Source: Eudorina sp. 2006-703-Eu-15
Taxonomy: Eukaryota; Chlorophyta; Chlorophyceae; Chlamydomonadales; Volvocaceae
Length of the DNA stretch: 64,000 nucleotides
Assembly: GCA_003117195.1 (NCBI GenBank)
Contig: BDSI01000205.1
Coordinates: 62,001-126,000 of the forward strand
Direction of reading: 5' to 3'
Shown here: positions 54,403 to 64,000 of the stretch, one piece after another
How positions within the stretch are numbered: position 1 is the stretch's first letter
Layout: each line of letters starts with the position of its first letter
Notes under the pieces: model-generated
Seen by the model: only the letters and a program-made list of their open reading frames with translations
The model's database searches: none
What the model was told of the DNA's origin: nothing
Made by a program: the position numbers and the translations under genes

Positions 54403-56831
54403 CTGCAGGAAGGGTCAGAGATGCGATGTTTTGCGAGGCCGGTTAGGGATGGGTGGGGCTGCCTCAGCCCACGCGGCGGATGCGGGAGCGGAACAGATCA
54501 GGCAAGCGTTGACCTGTTTGGCAGAGCCCTGAGGGGCGGTGATAAAAATCGTGTGCGGTTGCGGTGCATTGGGGCATACAACTGCGTCATACAGCGACGT
54601 TCGATGGTCCAGTCCGCGGAAACGGGCTCGCCAGCCACGCTGGGCACGACTGGGGGAATTTGGCCGACCGTTGCCAAATTGCGCCACATTTGCAGAAATC
54701 AAATATGTATGGCGTTCACATACGTTCAGAGCTGACGTCTCTCCTCGACCGTGATGTCAGCAGGTCACTCGTCCCTGAGAATCGGTGTCCTTATCGTCGT
54801 CATCAGGTTTCTGACTTCTAAAAATCTGGCAGGTGTCATTTCCTTGCAGTTCACAGATTGTGGACGTCTTGATACGACCTTAATTGGGTTATGGGAGTTA
54901 CTTCCCTTACTCGCTACCTACACCATGGCTTGAAACTGAACAGCATGAGGCCATGAGCGAGTCTAGTGCAGAATTCTGCCATGATTTAATGATGGGGAGC
55001 TGCCTATGGAAGAGGAGCCCAAAAGAGCACTGTGCAGAACACCTTGTACTATATAATTAACATGATAGAATGTCCTTACAGCTGTTGCAAGGAGGACGGT
55101 TTCATGTTGGTGGAAACCGTATTGATGTAGTACGGGAAAATGTGTGGATTAATATGGTTGCCATCTTGCCAAGTGCCAGTAGCATGCGACAACCTGCTAT
55201 ACGTAAAACGCTCGACTTAACACAGATAACTACATCACTATGATCGTTTTGTCGCGACCCCTTGGCCCATCGACGCAGCCACGAAGGGCCACGATGTGCC
55301 AGGGGCACGTCGCTGCCCGCCGTGCTCTGTGCCGTACCACAAGCACAGTAGTTATGCGCAGCGGCGCTGCGGCTCGAACGGCGGTCGTGATGCAAGCACA
55401 GCTGGCGGCTGCCAAGTCGCTCCAGAGGACACCGTCGCCGGGCCCAACCACCCCAAAGAGACTACACTACGTCAACATGGCGATGGCTTTCTCGACATTG
55501 CGGCATGTTTGGTAATCCTGGCAAGTCCCCAGAAACCAAGCAGTTGACCGCTCGCATGCTCGAGACCCATGGGTCATCAAGCAGATCACGCCGATCGCCA
55601 CTGCTGCTGCCTGGCATGGTCGCTAGCTGCCGGGAGGTTCCTACCCGCACCACACCACACCACACCACACCACATCTCGATGCACCTCCTCCCTCAGTGC
55701 CGTGGACCAGACACAACCGGAACAACCTCCAGGCCACTGCACCCTCAAGCCCGCTGCACGCCTGCCCCCTCCAGTCCGATTCACTCTCGCGCCCACTGCA
55801 CCTAACCCTCCGGCCCGGCCCAACTCCTCCCATCCTCCATCCCGCTGCACCTCTCAACGAGGAGGCCGACAAACCCATCCACCCCGTGCGCAGCTTCACG
55901 GGACCGACCGACCGACCGACCGACCGACCGACCGACCGACCGACGTCCGACACCAACACCTGCGCGGTCCCCCCCAGGTCCAAGGTCTTCGGTCCACGCA
56001 TACGGTACCAGCCTGGTGTCCGCTCGTGCGTCGGTCCACCTCCCCTGGAGGACGAAACTGCCAGATGCGGGCTCGGTCGGCGTGTACGCGTGCTCGTGAC
56101 CAAGAGGGGGGGGGCCTGCCGTGTCATGAGCGGCTAACGGCAGCACTGCGTCCACGACACGGAAATCGCCAGGAGAACTGCCACGCCATCAACGGTGCAT
56201 GACAACCGCAGCGAGCACACCGGCGGCCGTCGCCCACCAGCCACCACCCAGCCAGCATCTCGTGGACAGCGGCCTCCACATTGACCATCCCTGGAGCCTG
56301 GACCCCGCCGGCGGACCGGCAATGCGGCATCCCACTGAGCAGCGGCGTCACTCCTCACCCCCCGCCCTCCTTCGACAGCCGCCCAGTCCCTCACAAGCCC
56401 GCCATGCCGCGGCAAGGCCGCGAACGGGTACTGGTACCCCCCGCGGCGGCGCGAACCCGCCACCCCGTCCCTCAACAAGCGCTGGCGAGGCGAGAGGCGC
56501 CCGCCGGTCACGTGCGACCACCACTCATAAGGCCCCTCGACCCGCCAGCGCACCAGGCACGTCACCGGCCTTCTTCCAGGGCAGCTAGGCCCCGTCCGAT
56601 CCCAGCCTCAGAGAAGACGCCTTCCAGGCGCCTGCCCTCAGGCCGCACAGCTCCACCGGGGGCGCCGGGTCCCCTCCGGTTCACAGGTTGCGGCCCGAGC
56701 CGGCGAGTCCAGCTGCCGCATGCCAGTCCTTCAGCTGCCGCGCCATACCCCCAGCTGTCCTTCAGCTGTCCTTCAGCGCCTCTGAACTCCCCTCAGCTGC
56801 GAGCTGAGCCAACCCCGGAGCTCTGACCCCC
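54403..56831. other. Stretch without a supported gene
   Basis: Contains a CACAC-type repeat at 55647-55672 and ACCG units at 55896-55943. It may include 5' exons or the promoter of the large minus-strand gene, but I could not fix any. Confidence 0.4.
55896..55943. repeat. ACCG tetranucleotide repeat
   Basis: About eleven units. Confidence 0.9.
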
Positions 56832-59362
56832 TCAGCTGCCGAACCGCTGCTCCGTCCGCAGGAACTTGGCCAGGGCCGCCTCCACTCGCGCGCGGTCCAG
56901 TCGCCTGCTGGGCCCCAGGTGCAGGATCTCGGAGGCCGCCACTTGCAGCGGCGGGAAGCCGGCCAGGGTGAGCACCGGCCCCACCACCTGCACGCGGTAC
57001 TCGACAGGCGCAGGCAGTACGACAGTACGACAGGACACAGCACGATGCACGCAGGCTGCGTTACCGTATAGCACATGTCTGTCTACCGCAGCTGCTATCT
57101 GCGGTACGGAACTGCGGGAGCTCGGTAGCTTTCCTTGCTACGCGCACAGCTTGCTGCTCTGGTGCGGGCTCTCCTTGCACACTGAAGAAGTAAGTGTAGG
57201 ATCCATTCGGGCTGGTTTCCTCTCTTGAGCACACACACTGGGCGAGGTCTCTTATCTAAACACACCCCCACCCGCACCGTGCAAGTGCGCGCGGCTCGTT
57301 GCCAGCGAAAACGCGCGCATCCAAACCTCCTGCCCCAAGCAGGCACGTCCACACAAGTATCAGTTCTTCCGGGATGGGTCGGGTCCTTGGCGCACGATGC
57401 TGGCTATTGCACTTGGCGGCAGCGCGGCCGCGCCGGCGCGGGTCGTTGCACAGTCCCATGATCCACTGCCGTGCCAAGTACCTCGTCACGGAAGTACTGA
57501 GAGTGCTCTAGGGTGTGCCCGGGTTTGTTCATGGGCTTGTTTCGTTTTGGATTTTTCAATCTCCCTCCTTTAGAGCATCGACCCCCATCCGGCCCATGTA
57601 CCCACCAGCACCAGCTCCGGCTGCACCAGGACTGCGGGCCCCGCCAGATCCGCCATCTGGTTCCGGAGCCGGGACAGCCCCTCGCGGTACGGCCCCTCCT
57701 GCATGGTCGGCAAGAAGCAGCAGGCAGGAGAGGGAGCAAGCAAGGGTGCGAGCCGCAGCAACCGGCGCGCGTGTGATTTGGTTCCCATAGGGGCAAACTC
57801 AATATACACACACTCTCTCTCACGGGGCGGGTCTCTTATCTAAACAAACACTCACAGGCGACCCGCGACGCCTTGGGGAGCGTCCAGGCACCCACGTTCC
57901 GTGTACCGATGACGGCACGTACGGGCGCCGACACCACGACAGCTGGTGGACGCCACAGCCAAGTGAGCAGCGCTACGCCCACACAGATCGACGCGCGATC
58001 CTCTGTAGCAGCTCAGCACATCAACAAGATGTATCCACCGGAAAATCCCCAGAATCGCCATACGCGGGATGCCTTTCTCCGGCGTAGTGCGACCACAGCA
58101 TGGCGAGCCCACCAAGCCGGGCCGCGATGTATGCCGCGCGGTCATCGGGCCCTAACACACGCATTCCCCGGCGTACTCCCCGAGTATTCGTAGCCGGGGT
58201 GTTATGGTGCAAAGTGTGAAACGGCACGTCCGGCTACCTTGGGGGTGGGGCTGCCGCCAGGTCAACCAGGCGCCGGATTCTTAACGTCAACGCTGCATGT
58301 GTTGGGGACATCCGTGCTGTGCCCAGTCCCTCGTCCCCAAGCCAATCCGTCCATCCCCACTGCATACCCACCCAAAGCCGCCCCACCCCACCCCACCCCA
58401 CCCCACCCCACCTGCAGATCCTGGTACAGTCGATCCGTCACCTGCCTTTGCTCTGGCAGCAGCGCAGTACGATTATACATACACCAACTTCCTATACCCC
58501 AGCCCGCCCCCCAACCTCCATTCCTTTCCAAAGCGCGCTCCGCGTTAACCCGCACCTTGAGGGGTATCACCGCCCCGCAGCCCGAGCACACCCCGCCGGT
58601 CCGCGCCGCGCCCAGCACGGGCGCGTAGCCGTCCTCCGCCGACAAGAGGTGCACGCGCACGCACCGGCGGTCGGCACCGCTGCTGCGCTCCCGGCCGCCG
58701 CCACACGGCGTCAAGCCCTCCCCATTCCCTGTAGGCTCCGACTCCGAAGCCTGCCCATCCGCGCCCGCGGACGGCCGCGGCGGCAGCGCGCCGCCGCCGC
58801 GCTGCCCGACCAGCCGTGGGTCGGCCGGGTCGGCACGCACCCCACCGAGCGTCCCCTCCGCGCTGCAGCTGCCGCCCGGATCCGTCGGTGGGGCCGCCGG
58901 GGCTGCCTGTCCTGCTCTGCCCTGAGCGCCCAGCATTTGGGACGACGTGGGTGTGGATGCGGATGCGGATGAGGAGGAGTGGCCGTTGGCCTGCGCGCTG
59001 CAGGCCGGCCCCGGTCGGCAGCCCGAGCAGCCGCCGGCGGGCGTCTTTGACGCGGACTGCAAGCCCCCCACAGCCTCACACGAAGCGCAGGGCCTGCTGC
59101 TTGGGAGGCCGCACCGCCCCGACCAGTCGGCCCGCTGGCGCCCGGAGCCCTCGGCCCCGCCTGCTGCTCGTGTTGATGCTGCGGGTGCCTCTCCTGCCTC
59201 TCCTGCTGTAACGGCTGGCCCCGCCGCTCCTGCCCCTGTCGCTGTCAATGTCATCGCTGCCGTTGCGGCTGTGTCTTCTGCTGCTGATGACGATGATGAT
59301 GATGCGGCTGCTGGCGGTGCGCCTGACGCCGCGGCCGGCGCTGTCCCCGGTGTCACTGCCAT
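56832..59362 (-). CDS. Unrecognised multi-exon gene
   Basis: Candidate exons that join in phase 0: from about 59362 (ATG) to 58556 (donor AAG/GTGCGG), a short one ending 58412 (V-T-D-R-L-Y-Q-D-L-Q, donor CAG/GTGGGG), 57698-57606 (E-G-P-Y-R-E-G-L-S-R-L-R) and 56987-56832 (V-V-G-P-V-L-T-L-A-G-F-P-P, then E-I-L-H-L-G, stop TGA). The first exon starts with a long Ala/Ser/Gly-rich part and closes with V-R-V-H-L-L-S-A-E-D-G and a C-S-G-C-G pair. The last exon reads as a folded domain, but I do not recognise the family. The phase agreement over three introns is the main support. Confidence 0.5.
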
Positions 59363-59816
59363 TAAAGGCGCGATTGCGCCGTCGTGGGAAAGGCGGGCGC
59401 AGCAAAGAGGTGCCACCGGGTCACGCCCTATCGCGGCGATGCAGATGTCCGCTGGTGCGCTGGCTGGGGAGCAGTCCCCGCCGCAGGGTGCGATGTCCTC
59501 CAGCGGCTGGGGGCACCGGGGACCCGGCAGCGCTGTCCGGTCGGCCCGCAGCTGCGGTGCGGAGAACGGCTTCTCGGATGAGCGGAGCGGCAGGTTCCGC
59601 TCTCCTGCTGCCGCTGCTGATGGTGATGGTGATGGCGGTGCATCTGGCGACGAAGAGCAGGGGGATGACGTATCGGCGGTGGTGATGCTGCTGCTGCTGC
59701 CTGTCGTGCCTTCCCTAGAGGCCCTGAACAGCGAGGGATCGCAGGGAGTTGGCTCATTGGCGATGCTCTGTAGTTATTTCGCTGCACGTGTGCGCAGTAA
59801 CCTATGGCCGGTGTGA

Positions 59817-62210
59817 CGAAGAAGGGCGACCGAGTGATGGCAGCAGTCACACAACACCACGACTCTGGCACGTCCACCCGCCACAAGCCGCATCGAATTC
59901 ACCTGCAGTCCTGACAGATAATGGAGAGGCCAGGCTGACTCGATTGCCATCCAACCTGCGCATGGAAGTTGGTTGATGTCACCAACCGACCTTGCCTGCG
60001 CTTGCCCTCACACCAGAATTACCTGAATTATTTTCTCAGGGAGATCAGACCGGAACTGGGCAGAATGCGGCTTTAGAATCCCTGTTGACATCAAACAAAA
60101 CGAACCGTCGTGGCGCCGAGCACATTTTCTCGGGACTGAACTAAACTGCCGACGGAGAAATCATCAGGGTATACCTGATGGATCATAGATGAGGAAAGAC
60201 TCCAATTTGCTGTGATCGCACCTGCGTTAAACAAGCCAAAACGCTTGCTAAAGGGTAAGGAATCAATGCTACCTTATGGGATTCAACGCAAAATACTTAC
60301 CATCGAATAATGTCAGCAAGCAACTTTATTGCAGAGTCTTGCAGCGCGTCTTCAGCCCAAACGACCGCCACGGCGCTGGGTGGGTCAGGTCTAGATCCCT
60401 TGTAGGCAGCACCTGAGTCAGCCCTATTCTCTGAATGGTATTTCAAGATGAATTTAAGAAGCCAACACACTAATTCTGCTATCCAGGCCAGCATTTCAGT
60501 GCAAGCTGTGTCCTTTTCTTTGCTCTTTCGCACACTATCAATTTCGCCATCGAGTGACCGCAACAACAACTTCTACCAAACAGCTGGATGATGATAGGTG
60601 TTGAGCTCTAGAGCTGCGGATTCGTTGTTACGGCAGACCGTATATTCTGTTGGTACGACTACCAGCCAACGAAGACCAGCAACCACCGGCGCACTGACAT
60701 TTCGACACCACAAACGGCCTGTAGCCCAAGGAACGAGTCACATTTCACAACGTGATTGCGTCGCAGTCAGAGCCAGAAGCCCTGGTCATAGCCACCTTCC
60801 GCAGACCAAGAGCACCGAACCTGGTCACAAAATGGCAGTTGGCAGGTATCATACAGGATCCCCTGGTCAGCCAAACCCCAAACAAGCCAGGCATCGTCGC
60901 CACATCAGGCTACCGTCTGGCGAACACCCCTGGGCGAGAAGAGTACACCTTGCGGTAAAGCACGCCGCCACACCTGAAAGGACCTGGATCCCTCTTCACG
61001 GGCATACTGGCTTCAGTCCTTTGAAATCGATATAATCCGCATGCCATGGTGTCATGCCTGCAGTAGCTCGACTCCACCGACAGCAGCAACCTACACCCAG
61101 CTGGCAAACAGTCTACACCCGGCGGCAAGGCACACTCCGTACCGAACCGTCAAGCTCAACAACACAGCGCCGGAACCAAACGGCATCATCAAGCCCGGAA
61201 GCAAGCCATAAAACATCCTGACACAGCCCATGTACACGCACCCTCAACAACGAACGTACACATTACTTATACCGCACTACATCAAGCCACACCGCACTGA
61301 AGCAAGCTGCTCCTGCTGCTGTCATATCCGGCGCAGGAAAAGAATAGTGTGTCATTATCCAGTCCATATCAGCATCTTCTTGGCTCCACGACTTCTCCGA
61401 CGGCCTGGCAACTCGTGCCTCCCCCGCAACATCCCCCGGCTCCCGTGCAAGCGCACTCGGAGCAAACCCCCCTCTGCTGGTTTGCCTGCGACGAGCCTGC
61501 GCGGCTCCCTCCCCCTGCTAAATAGCACCCACCATGCCACTTGGTTGCGCGCCGTCCTGCCGGCCGTCGAGCTTCAAAAACGCCACCCCTCCCAATCAAA
61601 GCGACGTGGCTTAAACGCTGCTGGCCCCGCCTTGAGAGGATCACGGATCAAATCCTTGGAACCTCGGACTGCGTCTACAGCTCTGAAACAAAGCTCTGAA
61701 AAACCCTGTTCGACTCTTGCGGGATCCCCCCCCCATGTCTGGTACGCTGACCCACCCGCGTCCATGCACGACACTCCTTATGTTTGTCCAATTGTACGAA
61801 AAAGACGTACACACGCCCATGTACGCTGCTGTACGTTGCACAACGCTCGCTGACGTGGGCTGCTGCACCTTGATACCCAAGTCCTGCCCAGTATTTCTTT
61901 AGACAGCTATTACGCGCGGGCTGGATGGTGGCGTTCAAACCAACCCACTACACACAACGAACTTGGTCTGCGGCATGAAGAGACACATTGAAGGGCTGAC
62001 GACGTGGACGAACGGTCCATAGCTGCAGCCTCTTAACGCCCCTTCCTAAACACCCTAACAGCTCAGCATTGCGCACTCTCATGATCGTCGCGCGCGCGCA
62101 CGTCATGCGCGCTTGCGTGTCCGGCCGGTTCCCTCAGTGCACCCACCCACGTAGGCGGAGTGGACGCTCGTCCACCCCGCCCAATACCATCGGCCTCAAA
62201 CCAGTAACAC
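59817..62210. other. Intergenic stretch, one possible exon
   Basis: On minus, a frame from about 60560 down to 60301 ends at a strong donor (CGATG then GTAAGT) and contains L-V-C-W-L-L-K-F-I-L and D-S-A-I-K-L-L-A-D-I-I-R. It could be an exon of an unidentified gene, or of the gene ending at 56832. The remainder (60600-62200) shows only short frames. Confidence 0.3.
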
Positions 62211-64000
62211 TCAAGCCGCCTGCATGGCGGCCAGGCTCTCCTCCACCAGCTGGCTGGAGCCCACACAGATCTTTGACCGGTCGTTAGGAGTGCGCACCGA
62301 AACGTCCAGCACCGAGCACTGCCCCGTCGTGCTGCAACCCCCCGCCGCCTGCACGCAAGGAGGTCACAGAGGAGCGAGAGCTGTCGGTCAGTCGGTCGGT
62401 CAGCCAGTCAGTCATACTCGGCCTCGGCCGGACGGCCGCCAGTCATGAGGTGATTGATGTGGCCCGGCACCCTGCGCCACAACCCGCGCAGATATCTTAA
62501 TCCCGGGCAAAGTCCCGGTCAGATGCTGGGAGGCTGGTGAATTCATTCCAGAAATGATTTTTGCTCAGTCGCTTACCGGCTGTGCATGCATGAGCGCAAT
62601 ATGGGTACCGACACGGCGGCGCGGAAAGTGCGCCGATGAGACACTCGCCGCTGCTGTTGCATGACCCATCCCGCAGCCGCGTGAGAGTGATCACGGTACA
62701 CACATGCATGGCGCGGCTGTTTCGCGACATCGTACCTCAACGATGAACGCCAGCGGTGCGCATTCAAACAGCAACCGCAGCTTCGCCGGCGCCCCTTCTG
62801 AGCAGGGGTTGCAGAAGACGCCGCTTCCCTTCGCCAGGATGTGATGCACGTCGGGCACCATCCCGCCCGTGTACCTACAGGGCACCCCGGTGAAAGCCAG
62901 AAGCTGAAAGGCGGGTCTGGTATACGACACAAAGGATGAAAACAGAGTCAAGCAAGGGCGGCACGACACGTACAAGGACGCTACACTGCGTAAGGTGTTG
63001 CGCAGGTCAGCCGCAACCCATATCGCCGCCAGACATGCCCGTGCCTTGTCACAACCCCCGGCTCGGGCTCTCCAGGGTAGGGAAGCGGTCACGACTCGAA
63101 CCCAAATCAAAACAGGCATACCTACTGCCGCAATGCCCATTGCAACAGCGCAAGTTCGACTTTGCGCGTCCACCCAACGGCTGCCGGCTGAACGAGATCC
63201 GCCGCTCATCCTCCCATCACTCGGGCTGACCTCAAAGTGAACGCCGCGTCAATCCACCGCCGCACCAGCGCCGCGTATTCGGCGTTGGTACTTGCCGCCC
63301 GCAGGTTTGCTGGCGCAAAGGTGCGGCTGACGGGCCCGATAGCCACATCCGACCGCTGCAGACGCCAAGCCCCATCTGATTGTAGCAGGAATTCCTGCAC
63401 CTCGTGCGATCTGTGGATGTTGCTGCCGCTGCTGCAGCACGCGTTGATCGCAGTCGACCCCACCGGCGCTACCGCCGCCGTCGCCCCGTCGTTGGCTGCA
63501 TCGCAGTGCGTGGGGTGTGCCGTCGCCTCACCTGGCGAGCCGCCATTCGCTGCAGGGCAGCAGGACCATACATGTCACGACGCTGGTGACAGGAACAAGC
63601 GGCAGAGGCGTCTGGGACATCACAACTCGCACGAACATGTATTCGAAGCTTCGGTGCGGCCGTAGGGTACCTACCAGGTGCCGATACGCCCGATCTAGGC
63701 TTGGCAATGACAAGAATGGTCTGCGGCCCGTACACGGCGTAGGCCGCGGCTGCTTGGTGTCGGCCGGCGCGGCCCACGGGGGTGCCACCCGGCCAGATCC
63801 CGAAGATTGTCCCCACAGCAAAGTTGGCACCCATAATGCTGCTGCCGTCGAGTGGGTCAAAAACCACGGTAAACCCGCTGCCCGACAGCGGCCTGATCTC
63901 CGGCTGCTCCTCACTGCCTGCTCCTTGGACTGCGCTGCATTCGGCGAGCCGCTCAAATATCAAACGGTCAACTTGCACGTCAACCTGAACAGCGTACCAA
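62211..64000 (-). CDS. Sedoheptulose-1,7-bisphosphatase-like protein, 5' end beyond window
   Basis: Exons: beyond 64000 to 63671, 63410-63231, 62874-62736 and 62348-62211, with GT/AG sites and matching phases. The FBPase/SBPase signature is intact: S-E-E, then F-D-P-L-D-G-S-S-I (metal site near 63850), [51 protein letters not shown] and closing [15 protein letters not shown]. These follow plant and algal SBPase, which removes the 1-phosphate of sedoheptulose-1,7-bisphosphate in the chloroplast Calvin cycle. It differs at normally conserved spots (after the metal site M-G-A-N, and C-N-P-C-S-E in the fourth block), and has a shorter, altered C-terminus ending A-A-M-Q-A-A. It may be a divergent paralogue. 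SBPase rather than FBPase is chosen from Y-T-G-G-M-V-P-D and the C-terminal blocks. Confidence 0.85.

Noticed and set aside
48546..54532. Plus-strand Ala/Arg/Pro-rich frames
   Set aside because: Antisense to a spliced minus-strand gene with three in-phase exons; composition explains their length.

Overview
The window looks like nuclear DNA of a volvocine green alga, probably Volvox or a close relative. The evidence is two pherophorin genes, a gametolysin-like (peptidase M11) gene, a proline-rich C-type-lectin gene, an SBPase-like Calvin-cycle gene, intron-rich genes with GT..AG junctions, long Ala/Gly/Pro/Gln homopolymer runs in proteins, and very abundant tandem repeats. Nearly every gene I can support lies on the minus strand.

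Layout. 1-1257: 5' part of an LTR retrotransposon (minus strand) running off the left edge, with a 71-bp LTR-like repeat recurring at 3299-3369. 1.4-5.0 kb: minisatellites, an 89-bp-arm inverted repeat and an AT-rich island. 5.0-6.9 kb: 3' end of a non-LTR retrotransposon (plus strand). 7.5-12.4 kb: a multi-exon gametolysin-like gene whose exons splice in phase but which has internal frameshifts and a lost zinc site; one intron holds a ~700-bp CCTG array. 12.4-18.7 kb: mostly repeats, including a folded-back CCCGA array and a 40-bp perfect palindrome. 18.7-20.4 kb: pherophorin gene 1. 21.8-33.6 kb: a large Ty3/gypsy-type element with identical 288-bp terminal repeats. 35.4 kb: a second copy of the non-LTR 3' end. 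37.9-38.7 kb: a C-type-lectin exon. 39.2-42.7 kb: pherophorin gene 2, with 79 perfect CCCAA units in one intron. 48.5-54.4 kb: a very large low-complexity protein with a poly-Gln tract. 56.8-59.4 kb: an unrecognised multi-exon gene. 62.2 kb to the right edge: an SBPase-like gene, incomplete at its 5' end.

The most interesting system is the 21.8-33.6 kb retrotransposon. Besides gag, protease-like, reverse transcriptase, RNase H and integrase domains it carries a DNMT3-like cytosine-C5 methyltransferase domain between RNase H and integrase, and a PHD finger followed by a Tudor-like segment after the integrase. The four reading frames are offset by successive -1 steps with short overlaps. A mobile element carrying both a DNA-methylation module and a chromatin-reading module suggests self-directed epigenetic control or targeting.

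The extracellular-matrix genes (two pherophorins and the lectin) and the gametolysin-like gene fit the sugar- and hydroxyproline-rich matrix and matrix-lysing proteases of volvocine algae. Splice sites and phases were worked out by eye; 5' ends of several genes are unresolved.
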